From Nocardia abscessus NBRC 100374 (GTDB lineage Bacteria > Actinomycetota > Actinomycetes > Mycobacteriales > Mycobacteriaceae), in contig NZ_BAFP01000003.1 of NCBI RefSeq assembly GCF_000308455.1, positions 1 to 64,000 on the forward strand: 64,000 nucleotides of DNA, in the 5' to 3' direction. The notes beneath the pieces are model-generated. The model was given only the letters and a program-made list of their open reading frames with translations, was not told the DNA's origin and did no database searches. The translations under genes were made by a program, and so were the position numbers. This document shows positions 44,362 to 53,671 of this stretch, one piece after another (the first letter of the stretch is position 1; each line of letters begins with the position of its first letter).

Positions 44362-46611
44362 TTACGCCGCCGTCGAGCGGAAGCCGCGCAGCCGCAGGCT
44401 GTTGCTGACCACGAAGACCGAGGAGAACGCCATCGCCGCGCCCGCGAGCATCGGGTTCAGCAGACCGGCCATGGCCAGCGGGATAGCGGCCACGTTGTAG
44501 GCGAAGGCCCAGAACAGATTGCCCTTGATGGTCGCGAGAGTGCGGCGGGAGAGGCGGATCGCGTCGGCCGCCGCCCGCAGGTCGCCGCGCACCAGGGTCA
44601 GATCGCCGGCCTCGATGGCCACGTCGGTGCCGGTACCCATGGCCAGGCCCAGGTCGGCCTGGGCCAGCGCCGCGGCGTCGTTCACACCGTCGCCCACCAT
44701 CGCGACCACTTTGCCCTCGGCCTGCAACCGCTTCACGGTGTCGACCTTGTCCTGCGGCAGCACCTCCGCGATCACCTCATCGATGCCGACCTGCGCGGCG
44801 ATCGCGTCGGCGGCCGCCTGGTTGTCGCCGGTCAGCATGATCGGGGTGAGGCCGAGGGCACGCAGCTGGGAGATCGCTTCGGCGGAGGTCGGTTTCACCG
44901 CGTCCGCCACCACGAGCACGCCGCGCGCCTTGCCGTCCCAGCCCACCGCGACGGCGGTCTTGCCTTCGGCTTCGGCCGCGCGGATCGCCTGGGCCAGCTC
45001 GTCGTCGAGGTGCTGTGACCAGTCGGCGAGCAGCCGGGCGCGGCCGACGAGCACCGCGTGGCCGTCCACCATGCCCTGCACGCCGAGACCCGCCACGTTC
45101 GCGAAGTCGTCGACCGGCTTCAGCTCGCCCACTCGCTCCCGGGCGCCTTTGGCGATGGCCTGGGCGATCGGGTGTTCGGACGAATCCTCCAGCGCTCCCG
45201 CCAGTTCCAGAATTCGCGCGACCTGCTCGCCTTCGGCGGGCACCACGTCGAGCAGAGTCATCTTCCCCGCGGTGATCGTGCCGGTCTTGTCCAGCACGAT
45301 CGTGTCCACTCGCCGGGTCGACTCCAGCACTTCGGGACCCTTGATCAAGATGCCCAGCTGCGCGCCGCGTCCGGTGCCGACCATCAGCGCGGTCGGCGTG
45401 GCCAGCCCGAGCGCGCAGGGGCAGGCGATGATCAGCACCGCCACCGCCGCGGTGAACGCCGCGGCCACCGAGCCGCCGGTGCCGAGCCAGAAGCCGAGCG
45501 TCGCGACCGACAGCGCGATCACGATCGGCACGAAGAACCCGGAGATCCGATCGGCCAGCCGCTGTGCCTGCGCCTTGCCGGTCTGCGCGTCTTCGACCAG
45601 CTTCGCCATCTGCGCCAGTTGGGTGTCCGAGCCGATCCGGGTGGCGCGCACGACAAGCCGTCCGCCCACGTTGACGGTCGCGCCCACCACGGCGTCGTCC
45701 GGGCCGACCTCCACCGGCACCGACTCACCGGTGAGCATGGAGGCGTCGACCGCCGAGGAACCTTCCACCACGACGCCATCGGTGGCGATCTTCTCGCCGG
45801 GCCGCACCACGAACCGGTCGCCGACGGTCAGCTGCTCCACCGGGATACGCCGTTCGGTCCCGTTGCGCAGCACCGAGACTTCCTTGGCGCCCAGCTCCAG
45901 CAGAGCACGCAGCGCGGCACCGGCCCGCCGCTTGGCGCGCGCCTCGAAAAAGCGCCCGGCCAGCAGGAACGTGGTGACGCCCGCCGCGGCCTCGAGGTAG
46001 ATGCTGCCGGTGCCGTCCATCCGGGAGATGGTCAACTCGAACGGATGCGTCATGCCCGGTGTGCCCGCGGTGCCCCAGAACAGCGCGTACAGCGACCAGC
46101 CCAGCGCGGCAAGCGTCCCCATCGAGATCAGGGTGTCCATGGTCGCGGCGCCGTGACGCAGATTGGTCCACGCCGCGCGGTGGAACGGCAGCGCACCCCA
46201 GACCACCACCGGTGCGGCCAGGGTGAGCGAGAGCCACTGCCAATTGGTGAACTGCAGCGCCGGGATCATCGCCATGGCGATCACCGGCACCGACAGCACC
46301 AGCGAGACCAGCAGGCGAGTGCGCAGCGCGGCGGCGGGGTCCTCTTCGGGGGCGGCGGTTTCCTGCGGCTTCGGCACGGCGGGCAGCTCGGCGGTGTAAC
46401 CGGCCTGTTCGACGGTGGCGATCAGCTCCTCCGGCGAGATCTCGCCGGTGACCTCGACCCTGGCCTTCTCCGTCGCGTAGTTGACGGTGGCGGTGACACC
46501 GTCGAGCTTGTTGAGTTTCTTCTCGATGCGTGCGGCGCAGGACGCGCAGGTCATTCCACCGATCACTAGTTCGACCTGCCCGGAGGGCGGCGGTTGTGTC
46601 GCGGTGGTCAT
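44362..46611 (-). CDS. copA: Copper-translocating P1B-type ATPase
   Basis: This 749-residue pump exports Cu+. It begins with a heavy-metal domain ([15 protein letters not shown]). It has TGES in [10 protein letters not shown], the transmembrane CPC in [14 protein letters not shown] with the phosphorylated Asp, the HP motif in EHPIAQAI and [10 protein letters not shown]. The last helices carry YN and MxxSS, the Cu+-type signature. It is the last gene of a copper operon with copZ and a His-rich secreted protein; a CsoR-like operator is upstream. Confidence 0.95.
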   Translation of the reverse strand: MTTATQPPPSGQVELVIGGMTCASCAARIEKKLNKLDGVTATVNYATEKARVEVTGEISPEELIATVEQAGYTAELPAVPKPQETAAPEEDPAAALRTRLLVSLVLSVPVIAMAMIPALQFTNWQWLSLTLAAPVVVWGALPFHRAAWTNLRHGAATMDTLISMGTLAALGWSLYALFWGTAGTPGMTHPFELTISRMDGTGSIYLEAAAGVTTFLLAGRFFEARAKRRAGAALRALLELGAKEVSVLRNGTERRIPVEQLTVGDRFVVRPGEKIATDGVVVEGSSAVDASMLTGESVPVEVGPDDAVVGATVNVGGRLVVRATRIGSDTQLAQMAKLVEDAQTGKAQAQRLADRISGFFVPIVIALSVATLGFWLGTGGSVAAAFTAAVAVLIIACPCALGLATPTALMVGTGRGAQLGILIKGPEVLESTRRVDTIVLDKTGTITAGKMTLLDVVPAEGEQVARILELAGALEDSSEHPIAQAIAKGARERVGELKPVDDFANVAGLGVQGMVDGHAVLVGRARLLADWSQHLDDELAQAIRAAEAEGKTAVAVGWDGKARGVLVVADAVKPTSAEAISQLRALGLTPIMLTGDNQAAADAIAAQVGIDEVIAEVLPQDKVDTVKRLQAEGKVVAMVGDGVNDAAALAQADLGLAMGTGTDVAIEAGDLTLVRGDLRAAADAIRLSRRTLATIKGNLFWAFAYNVAAIPLAMAGLLNPMLAGAAMAFSSVFVVSNSLRLRGFRSTAA

Positions 46612-46653
46612 CGTGGGTGCTCCGTTTCTGTGCGGCGCGGTGCGGACGTCGGA

Positions 46654-47613
46654 TCAGTGGCCGTGGCCGTGACCGTTGCCGTCCGGCGCCTGCTGCTGAC
46701 CAGTGTGTTCGTTGTGGGTAGAGGCGTCCACGTCGGGGGTGCCCGGCGCGACGGTCAGGGTGAATTCGGCGGTGCGGACCACGCCCTCGTGCTGGAAGTC
46801 GAGGAACAGGCGATAGTCGCCCGCGCTCGGCGCGGTGACGGCGAAGGTGATGCCCGGCCCGGCCGGAGTCACGCCGTCACCGGGGTGACCTTCGGGGTGG
46901 ACGTGCAGGTAGCCCAGGTCGGCGGCGCGCAGCGCCACCAGGTGACCGTAGGCGCCGAGATAGGGCTGCAAGTCGCTCACCGGTTTCCCGGCGCGGCTCA
47001 CCGACAGCGTCACCTTCGAGGTCCGGCCGGGGGCGACGGTGCCGTCCAGTGTGACGGTGTAGTCGCCGACGGTGGCGGTGCGTGTGGAGGCGGGCAACCG
47101 CTGCGGGTCGTAACCGCCCGCCACCCGGAGGTCCGCGCCGAGCGTCAGGTTGTCGCCGCCCTCGGGTGTGAAGTCGGCGAAAACCCGGTAGTCGCCCGCA
47201 CGGGTGAGATCGAGCGGCACGCTCCAGGTTCCGTTGCCGTCGAGCACCGGGTGCACGTGCTGGTATGCGGCCATGTCGCGGCGCACGACGATCAGGTGGA
47301 GATCCTTGTCGTGGCTGCGCACGTAGCGGGTGACGGGTTTTCCGTCCCGGTCGAGAACGGTGAAGCGCAGCGGCACGTTCGCCGCGGCGGCGGTCTGGGT
47401 GGTGTCGAGCCGCAAGGTGTAGCCGCGGTCGGTCGCCATCATTCCTCCAGGTAGAGCGTCTGAGTGGGCTTCGCCCTCGGCGGCGTGAGCTGTCGAGTCG
47501 TGGCCGGCGGGTTCGGTGGATTCCGGTCCGAGGACCGAACCGGCCACGAGGGCGATCCCGAAGACCCCGGCGAGGCCGAGGGCGAAGCCGCCGAATTTGG
47601 TGGACGCGTTCAT
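46654..47613 (-). CDS. Membrane/secreted His-rich copper-associated protein
   Basis: This 319-residue protein starts with a signal peptide or anchor (GFALGLAGVFGIALVAGSVLG), then two Ig-like halves. Each half has an HVHP motif (AAYQHVHPVL and LGYLHVHPEG). The tail ends GNGHGHGH. Conserved histidines and methionines suggest extracytoplasmic copper binding. It sits between copZ (14 bases) and copA (42 bases). Similar proteins occur in other actinobacterial copper operons; the exact role is unknown. Confidence 0.8.
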   Translation of the reverse strand: MNASTKFGGFALGLAGVFGIALVAGSVLGPESTEPAGHDSTAHAAEGEAHSDALPGGMMATDRGYTLRLDTTQTAAAANVPLRFTVLDRDGKPVTRYVRSHDKDLHLIVVRRDMAAYQHVHPVLDGNGTWSVPLDLTRAGDYRVFADFTPEGGDNLTLGADLRVAGGYDPQRLPASTRTATVGDYTVTLDGTVAPGRTSKVTLSVSRAGKPVSDLQPYLGAYGHLVALRAADLGYLHVHPEGHPGDGVTPAGPGITFAVTAPSAGDYRLFLDFQHEGVVRTAEFTLTVAPGTPDVDASTHNEHTGQQQAPDGNGHGHGH

Positions 47614-47627
47614 CGCCGTGCTCCTCG

Positions 47628-47834
47628 TCAGTCGGTGACCGTGTAGCCGGCGCGGGCCACGGCGGCGGCTACGTCGGCGCGCTCGATCGGGCTCGTGCTC
47701 TCGACGGTCACCAGCCCGTCGGCGAGATCGATCGCCACGGAGCCGACGCCGGAGATGCGGCCGATCTCGGTGCGGACCGAGGCGGCGCAGCCGCCGCAGG
47801 TCATGCCGGTCACGGTGACGGTTGTGGTGCTCAT
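47628..47834 (-). CDS. copZ: Copper chaperone, heavy-metal-associated domain
   Basis: This 68-residue protein is one HMA domain. GMTCGGCAASVR holds the CxxC copper site. It should carry Cu+ in the cytosol to CopA. It is the first gene of the operon, 38 bases downstream of a CsoR-like operator. Confidence 0.93.
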   Translation of the reverse strand: MSTTTVTVTGMTCGGCAASVRTEIGRISGVGSVAIDLADGLVTVESTSPIERADVAAAVARAGYTVTD

Positions 47835-47871
47835 TGTGGTCCTCCTCGGGTAACTGCTTCGACAGTTACGG

Positions 47872-47888
47872 TACCCCCCTAGGGTATA
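47872..47888. promoter_or_regulatory. CsoR-like copper operator
   Basis: TACCCCCCTAGGGTATA is a near-palindrome of the TACCC-N-GGGTA type bound by CsoR copper repressors. It lies just upstream of copZ. No csoR gene is in the window. Confidence 0.65.
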
Positions 47889-47968
47889 TCGGTGTCAAGT
47901 GTGGCCTTCAGCGCATACGAGAGAGCCCGGTCCGCAGCGGGCTGTGGACCGGGCTCGGGGTGGATCGC

Positions 47969-48721
47969 TCAGGATGCGCGGTAGGTCACGAGCGCGACGG
48001 CGGGAGCCGAGACGGTCTGTACTTCGGCAGAATCGGAGACCTTGACGTGCAAGAACCCGCCCTCGATCGCGATGTGCACGTCATCGACGATGCGTGCGGG
48101 TTGTCCGTCCCGGTCCAGTAGGGAGTAGCCCTCGACCAGGGTGACCTTGGTCGCGGACCGCCATTTCGCTTCCATCGCGATGCCTTTCGCCGGTGCCGCG
48201 GGCGGGAAGTCGAGTTCCGGCTCGGCGACGTGGTTGAAGTAGTTGGACAGGACGTTCAGCGCGACGTGGCCGACGATCTCGCTCAGCTCGGCGTCGCTCA
48301 CGCCGACCGCACGCGCCGAGGCGAGGGTGGCGTCCTCGATCCGGCCGCGGGTGCGGAGCACGTCACGGGCGATGCGCAGGATCGCGTCGGTGTGCGGGTC
48401 GGCGGCGCGCGCCGCGCGGGTGTCGATGATCGCCTGCTCGGTGAAGCCCATCCGGCTCGCCCGCATAGTGTGCGCGGCTGTGCAGTAGTCGCAGCCGTTC
48501 TCGCTCGCGATCAGCAGGGCGAGCTGTTCACGAATGCGGGCCGAGAGTTTCCCTCCGCCCAGCGCTTCGCGCAGGTTCAGATAGCCGCGCAGGGTTGCCG
48601 GGCTGTTCGCCATGGCGGCATAGAGATTCGGGACGCGGCCAAGTTGTCGCTCTACCTCGGTGAGCAGATCGATCTGCTCGGCGTCGGCGGAGTCGGTGGG
48701 CACAAGGGGCAGGCGGGACAT
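47969..48721 (-). CDS. AhpD-like carboxymuconolactone decarboxylase family protein
   Basis: This 250-residue protein has an AhpD-type catalytic region, NGCDYCTAAHTMRASRMGF, with the redox-active CxxC and the nearby His. The N-terminal part (VPNLYAAMANSPATLRGYL) is typical. About 70 C-terminal residues extend beyond the usual fold. The ATG at 48721 follows CTGGAGG. It diverges from a TetR gene with three operators between them and is likely repressed by it. Confidence 0.82.
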   Translation of the reverse strand: MSRLPLVPTDSADAEQIDLLTEVERQLGRVPNLYAAMANSPATLRGYLNLREALGGGKLSARIREQLALLIASENGCDYCTAAHTMRASRMGFTEQAIIDTRAARAADPHTDAILRIARDVLRTRGRIEDATLASARAVGVSDAELSEIVGHVALNVLSNYFNHVAEPELDFPPAAPAKGIAMEAKWRSATKVTLVEGYSLLDRDGQPARIVDDVHIAIEGGFLHVKVSDSAEVQTVSAPAVALVTYRAS

Positions 48722-48745
48722 CGAAGCCTCCAGCTCGGACAAAAT

Positions 48746-48821
48746 GGTACTGATCGGTGCCGAACTGAGACGGTACTAATTGGCACCATCTTGGTCAAGC
48801 TGAACGGTACTGATCGGTTCC
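48746..48821. promoter_or_regulatory. Three TetR-type operators
   Basis: Three 16-bp near-palindromes lie between the divergent genes: GGTACTGATCGGTGCC (48746-48761), GGTACTAATTGGCACC (48772-48787) and GGTACTGATCGGTTCC (48806-48821). The consensus is GGTACTnATnGGnnCC. Their number and placement strongly suggest binding of the adjacent TetR protein. Confidence 0.8.
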
Positions 48822-48840
48822 GTTCTGCTACCGTGGCAAT

Positions 48841-49398
48841 ATGGCAACCAGGGCCAAGCAGCGCTTGCTCACCACGGCGGAGGACCTGTTCTACGCCGAG
48901 GGCATCCGTGCCGTCGGCATCGACCGCCTGCTCCACGAGTCGGGCGTGGGCCGTGCCTCCTTCTATCGCCATTTCGCGAGCAAGGACGACCTGGTCGTCG
49001 CGGTGCTGGAGGACCGCGACCGCCGCTGGCTGGACTGGCTGCGGGAATCGGTCGAGACGGCAGCCGACGATCCGGCCGCGCGCCCGCTCGCCGTCTTCGA
49101 CGCCCTCGCGGACCGATTCGCCCGCAAGGACTTTCGCGGCTGCGCGTTCATCAACACGATGGTCGAGGTCGCCGATCGGGACAGCGCCGCCCATCGGGCC
49201 GCCGATCGCCACAAGCGGCGCGTTACCGCCTACCTGTCCGAACTCCTGACCGATGCGGGTAGATCCGACGCCGCCGAGCTGGCCGCCGAGCTCGCGCTCC
49301 TGGTGGACGGAGCGATCGTCACCGCCGTTCGCGAGGGCACTCCGGACGCTGCCGCCCGAGCCTGTGCGATCGCCCAGCGGCTGCTCACGCAGGGCTGA
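48841..49398 (+). CDS. TetR family transcriptional regulator
   Basis: This 185-residue protein has a TetR helix-turn-helix: RLLTTAEDLFYAEGIRAVGI, then GVGRASFYRHFASKDDLV. The C-terminal part (CAFINTMVEVADRDSAAHRA) resembles TetR_C regulators that act on electrophile or quinone stress genes. It diverges from the AhpD-like gene, with three operators between, so it is probably autoregulated as well. Confidence 0.88.
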   Translation: MATRAKQRLLTTAEDLFYAEGIRAVGIDRLLHESGVGRASFYRHFASKDDLVVAVLEDRDRRWLDWLRESVETAADDPAARPLAVFDALADRFARKDFRGCAFINTMVEVADRDSAAHRAADRHKRRVTAYLSELLTDAGRSDAAELAAELALLVDGAIVTAVREGTPDAAARACAIAQRLLTQG

Positions 49399-49946
49399 GT
49401 GTCCGCGAGTCGGTGCTCGCCTGCCCTGGGCGCCGTGGGGGTGGAGGCCCCGTCGCGCGCCGGACACGTTTCCCGTGCCTGCGCACCGGAGGCGCCTACA
49501 GACTGACCCGGCTGACCAGGCGATGCCGCCGGCGGACGCGGGCACCAGTGCGGTTCGGTCGGCGTCCGCACGTCGGATGTGGCAGCCCGAAGGCGACAGC
49601 GCGCCGACTCCGGATGCCCGATGACGCCGCCCTGAGGGCCGTGATCGCCGCCAATCGAGGCAGCGCGAGTACGAAAAGTCCACGTGTTCAGACACATTGA
49701 GTGTGGCCAAGCGCGATGTGATCGACTACTATGCGGTTCAGGCGGGTTTATTCCGCGGGTGGGATGGGTCGTAGAACGGGGGTGGAGCCTGTGTATGCAG
49801 TCCTTTTAGAGGATCGGCGACAATTCTGTGCCCGGCAGTGAATCTGCCTTGCGCGATAGCGAATAGCAAATAATGGTCACTATGGGTTTCGGCTGAGGTC
49901 GACTACCGGGCCTTGACAATCGCACATATGAGAGGGGGTGGAAATC
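49399..49946. other. 548-bp boundary region before the peptide cluster
   Basis: No firm gene is present. Left of about 49700 the composition is like the core genome; to the right it is more AT-rich, so this may be an island boundary. A short frame from TTG 49697 or GTG 49703 to 49774 encodes VAKRDVIDYYAVQAGLFRGW plus three residues and could be a remnant. TTGACA at 49913-49918 resembles a -35 box but has no good -10 at normal spacing. Confidence 0.4.
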
Positions 49947-50048
49947 ATGGAGCTCAGTTTCCAGAAGGTCGATATCACGACCATCGAGGACATCGACCTG
50001 GACGACATCGTCGGTGGCACTGTCACACCGTGTCCTGCGATGAGTTAG
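49947..50048 (+). CDS. RiPP precursor peptide with double-glycine leader
   Basis: This 33-residue peptide has a leader of 24 residues (MELSFQKV... EDIDLDDIVGG) and a 9-residue core, TVTPCPAMS. The leader fits the C39-peptidase pattern: Ile -12, Asp -8, Leu -7, Ile -4, Gly -2, Gly -1. AGAGGGGGTGG is a strong ribosome binding site. It heads an operon with a C39-type ABC transporter three positions on. The core has Thr, Cys and a C-terminal Ser, which are sites for tailoring. No close relative is known to me. Too short for standard gene callers. Confidence 0.85.
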   Translation: MELSFQKVDITTIEDIDLDDIVGGTVTPCPAMS

Positions 50049-50061
50049 GTCGGCGGTTCGC

Positions 50062-50091
50062 GGGCTCTGGATGCCCGGGCATCCAGAGCCC
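50062..50091 (+). terminator. Perfect 15-bp palindrome, likely attenuator
   Basis: GGGCTCTGGATGCCC is followed directly by GGGCATCCAGAGCCC, then TTCGATGATAATAGG. It begins 14 bases after the precursor stop and ends 23 bases before the next gene. RiPP operons often carry a leaky terminator here so that the precursor is made in excess over the enzymes. Confidence 0.7.
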
Positions 50092-50113
50092 TTCGATGAT
50101 AATAGGAGTATTG

Positions 50114-51331
50114 ATGCGTTTTCCGGTCACGGCCGGGCAGGCCGACCTGTTATTGGAACAGGAACGGCCGGGTTCGTCGAGCAGTCATGTAGGATTCGTC
50201 CTGGAATTCCCGCCGTCGGTGGATCCGAGAGATATATTCCGGGGTGTGCACGAGACTGTGCGCAGTTGCTCGGCATTGCGTCTGAAGTTCCACGGATCGG
50301 CCGAGGCGGGGTACGAGCAGGAGATCGAAGACTATCGTGAGAATCGCGTAGCATTGGAACTACAAGATGTTTCGGATGCGGACGACATCGCGGTTCAGCG
50401 CTATATGGACATCATCCTGCATCGAGACGCTGTGGCATGGGATTGGAACACTCGCGGAGTTTACAGGATAACCTTGATCAAGAACTCCGGCGGCCAGCAT
50501 AATCTGGTGATTTCACTGCAGCAGGTGGCGTTCGACAGGCGGTCCATGCAGGTTCTGTTGAACCGCCTGGTCGCCGCGATTATGGGCCCCGCCTCCGGCT
50601 CGCCTTTCCTGGCGGAATTGGATGAATATCAGTCCGCCGTCGCGGCAACGAGGCCGAACGAGGCCGAGAAGGCCGCCGCTGCCAGGTACTGGAAGCGTGA
50701 ACTATCCAATCATAGAAACGCCTTCGAGGGGCACCCGTGCTTTGTTGCCTCCAGGTCGCATCGGGGTCGGATCGCCGTAGTCGGTGGAGACTATTGCAGT
50801 CTTCGCGAATCGATATCTGAAGGCGGGTGGAGTATGGCGTCGCTATTTCTGCAGCGTTTCTTGTCGGAGTGGCAGCAGTACGTGCCACGAACAACACTGG
50901 TCGACACATTCATGACCTGCCGCCCGGACAAATTTGAAAACCAGATCGGAATGTTCACAACATTACGTCCGCTCGTGTTCGATCTGTCGAATGCTGAATG
51001 GCGGCGACAGACCACGGCCAAGCTGATGCGCAGCTCGGCATACCAAGGGATCGACAGCTACGCCCTGCGCACCGCGGAGCGCGCTTGCGGGATTCCGCAG
51101 CGTCCGTTTCCCGCCTACAACTTCACCGATGACTCCACGAGCGGTGAATCCCAGCACGAGTCTTCGCCGGTGAAGGTCACCAAATTCGCCGCTCGTAGAG
51201 CATCCGCCAGGCCCGTGCTGGTGCGAGTGCGGGATCAGGGAACCTCGCTCAGCATCGCGGTTCATATGAACTCGGGAACGTTTTCGTCCGCCGACACAAA
51301 TCGTCTTCTGCAGCGATTGGCCAGCGGATGA
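50114..51331 (+). CDS. Condensation-domain-like protein with degenerate active site
   Basis: This 405-residue protein is built like a stand-alone NRPS condensation domain: N-terminal ITAGQADLLL-like opening, RYWKREL in the middle, and NQIGMFTTLRPLVF, matching the IGxFxNxLPL motif. The catalytic HHxxxDG is replaced by QQVAFDR (residues 136-142), so both histidines and the Gly are missing. It may be a scaffold or use another chemistry. ATG 50114 follows TAGGAG. It overlaps the transporter gene by 4 bases (ATGA). A lone carrier protein is encoded 4 kb on; no adenylation domain is present. Confidence 0.78.
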   Translation: MRFPVTAGQADLLLEQERPGSSSSHVGFVLEFPPSVDPRDIFRGVHETVRSCSALRLKFHGSAEAGYEQEIEDYRENRVALELQDVSDADDIAVQRYMDIILHRDAVAWDWNTRGVYRITLIKNSGGQHNLVISLQQVAFDRRSMQVLLNRLVAAIMGPASGSPFLAELDEYQSAVAATRPNEAEKAAAARYWKRELSNHRNAFEGHPCFVASRSHRGRIAVVGGDYCSLRESISEGGWSMASLFLQRFLSEWQQYVPRTTLVDTFMTCRPDKFENQIGMFTTLRPLVFDLSNAEWRRQTTAKLMRSSAYQGIDSYALRTAERACGIPQRPFPAYNFTDDSTSGESQHESSPVKVTKFAARRASARPVLVRVRDQGTSLSIAVHMNSGTFSSADTNRLLQRLASG

Positions 51332-53592
51332 CCAGCGAAGTCGATACACGCGGTCCAGACGAGGAGAACGAGCACGCGAGGTTTCGATTGGAAGCCCTCG
51401 AAAGTCGTCGTCGCTCGATACGGTTCGGCCGTGTGACATTTCTTTCCGGCCGCGATCCACGGCAGCTGTCACTCTGGCGCAGGCGGTTCCTGCGCAACTC
51501 CGCGAACGTTCCCTTTTTTCCGCAGGTGGGGTACGCGGACTGCGGGCCGGCCTGTTTGCGGATGACGCTCGCCAGCCGTGGGGTGAGCGTCTCGTTGCAC
51601 ACACTTCGTGAGGAGACCGAAAGCGGCCGGAACGGCACAGCGGCCTCCGCGATTCTCCGGGTGGCGCGACGATATGGAATAGACGGCCGTGGCGTCAAGT
51701 GCAATTTGGCGGGGCTCCGCCATCTCGGCCCCGGCGCGATCCTGTTCTGGAAGTTCAATCATTTCGTCGTTCTCGACAGCACCACACAGTCACATCTGGT
51801 CATCGTGGATCCAGCCGTCGGCCGGCGCCGTATCGGGTGGGACGAAGCCGGCGAGAACTTCACAGGTATCGCTCTAGATTTCGTCCCGAATCCGACAGCA
51901 CGACACCGCGGAGAAAAATACCGGCAAACTTTCGACGAACTGCGGGTCGCCGCCGGGTTCCTACCGCAGACCGGAAAATGGCTGTCGATGCTGGCTGCGT
52001 CGGCGCTGTTGCTCACCTTCAACCTCGCTTTTCCCTTGGTACTCGGCCGCCTGGTCGAGCGCCGGGACGGGACGTTGTTCGGTGGAGCAGGTCAGCTGCC
52101 GATATTCCTGTGCGCGATATTCGTCTATGGGCTGTTGCAGTTCGCGCGGTCCCGCTTGATCGTCACCGCCCAGACGCTCCTCGAGCAAAAGGCCGGGCAC
52201 GCACTGATGTCCAGACTGATGCGTTTGCCTATGAGCTATTTCCTGATCAGGCACCCCGGTGACATCGCACACCGCGTCCGGTCGACTGCTCGGCTGAAGC
52301 AAGTGGTTTCAGTGACCACCGTGGGCGCGGTGTTCGATGCCACTCTGGTGATCGGCTACGTCGTCGTGATCGCAGGTCGGCAACTACTTCTTTCGACGGT
52401 CGTCTTCGCGTCCGTCCTGCTTCTCGTACTCAGGGTCGTATCGTCCTGGAGGCATGAACGGCGCCTATCGGCGGATGTCCTGGACGCCCATGTCCAGTCG
52501 GTCAGCAAGATATCCGAAATCATCAACAACATAGCCACCGTCAAATCACTGGGTGCGGAGGGTTCGGCGCATACGCAGTGGGCCAACGCTTTTTCGGCGG
52601 AACTCTCCGCAGGGACCCGTAAGCGCCGCCACTCCGGGGGAATCGCCGCATTCGTATCCACGCTCCAGTTCGCGACCCCGCTGACCGTACTGGTTGTGGG
52701 CGTACTGGTAGCGACCCAGCAACGCTCCGATCTGGCTTCTGCCGTCGCTCTCGGCGCCATCAGCGCCAGCCTGTTCACGTCACTGACGAATCTTGCTCAG
52801 GCCGCGGCGACACTGGTGGAACTCATACCGGAGCTGACCAGGATCAACGACATTCTGACCGCGCCTGTCGAGCGGCACTCTCCTGTTGGCGCCGGTTGGC
52901 TCGATCGGCCGCCTTCGGTGCGCCTCGCCACCGTGTCGTTCACCTATCCCGGCGCGAGATCGGCGGCGATCAGCGAGATAGACCTGGACATCGGGCCGGG
53001 CCGGTTCCTCGCCGTGATCGGACCATCCGGATCGGGGAAGTCGACCATCGGCATGCTGCTGGCCGGTCTGCTCGAACCCGGCAGCGGGAAGATATTCATC
53101 GGCGACCGAGACCTCGCCGACCTGGACCCCGCGGACTTCCGGAGCCGGATAGGCTACGTCGACCAGAATAGCGGCCTGATGTCCGGAAGTATTTTGGAGA
53201 ACATCCGTCTCGGCAACGAGGAAGCATCGATCGATCAGGTATGCGAGGCGGCCACGGCAGCCGGTATCGACGGATTCATTTCAGGCCTGGCGATGAAGTA
53301 CGAGACGATTCTCGGAGCCGGCGGTACCGGTATATCGGGAGGACAACGACAACGAATAGCTCTTGCCCGGGTGTTGGTCAAGAGGCCGCAGATACTGATC
53401 CTCGACGAAGCGACGAGTGCGGTCGATCCCGCCACCGAACGAGAAATATTCGATCGCATCCAAGGTTTGGGTGTAACACTCGTCGTGCTGGGTCACCGGG
53501 CTGCGATGGCGGCGGATGCTGATGCGATTCTCAACATCGAACGCGGTCGAGGGACTTTTACTCGCCGATCGTCACGCGACGCCGCCTCATGA
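51328..53592 (+). CDS. C39-peptidase-containing ABC transporter (PCAT)
   Basis: This 754-residue protein removes double-glycine leaders and exports the core peptide. After about 60 extra residues comes the C39 domain: Gln66, Cys72 in ADCGPACL, His145 in NHFVVLD, Asp161 in VDPAVGR. Six membrane helices follow (residues about 220-500). The nucleotide-binding domain has IGPSGSGKST, ISGGQRQRIALARVL, ILDEATSAVD and VLGHRAA. All catalytic residues look intact, matching the GG leader of the precursor gene upstream. Confidence 0.93.
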   Translation: MTSEVDTRGPDEENEHARFRLEALESRRRSIRFGRVTFLSGRDPRQLSLWRRRFLRNSANVPFFPQVGYADCGPACLRMTLASRGVSVSLHTLREETESGRNGTAASAILRVARRYGIDGRGVKCNLAGLRHLGPGAILFWKFNHFVVLDSTTQSHLVIVDPAVGRRRIGWDEAGENFTGIALDFVPNPTARHRGEKYRQTFDELRVAAGFLPQTGKWLSMLAASALLLTFNLAFPLVLGRLVERRDGTLFGGAGQLPIFLCAIFVYGLLQFARSRLIVTAQTLLEQKAGHALMSRLMRLPMSYFLIRHPGDIAHRVRSTARLKQVVSVTTVGAVFDATLVIGYVVVIAGRQLLLSTVVFASVLLLVLRVVSSWRHERRLSADVLDAHVQSVSKISEIINNIATVKSLGAEGSAHTQWANAFSAELSAGTRKRRHSGGIAAFVSTLQFATPLTVLVVGVLVATQQRSDLASAVALGAISASLFTSLTNLAQAAATLVELIPELTRINDILTAPVERHSPVGAGWLDRPPSVRLATVSFTYPGARSAAISEIDLDIGPGRFLAVIGPSGSGKSTIGMLLAGLLEPGSGKIFIGDRDLADLDPADFRSRIGYVDQNSGLMSGSILENIRLGNEEASIDQVCEAATAAGIDGFISGLAMKYETILGAGGTGISGGQRQRIALARVLVKRPQILILDEATSAVDPATEREIFDRIQGLGVTLVVLGHRAAMAADADAILNIERGRGTFTRRSSRDAAS

Positions 53593-53671
53593 CGAACTCA
53601 GTGGTTCACCAAATGCGCCCAGCCGTAGCAGAACTCTGCGCTGTTGAGCCTGGCAGATGTCGAGGTACCAG

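Noticed and set aside
49913..50113. Upstream extension of the condensation-like gene to 49913
   Set aside because: It would overlap the precursor peptide in another frame and the attenuator; ATG 50114 has a good ribosome binding site and the family-like N-terminus.
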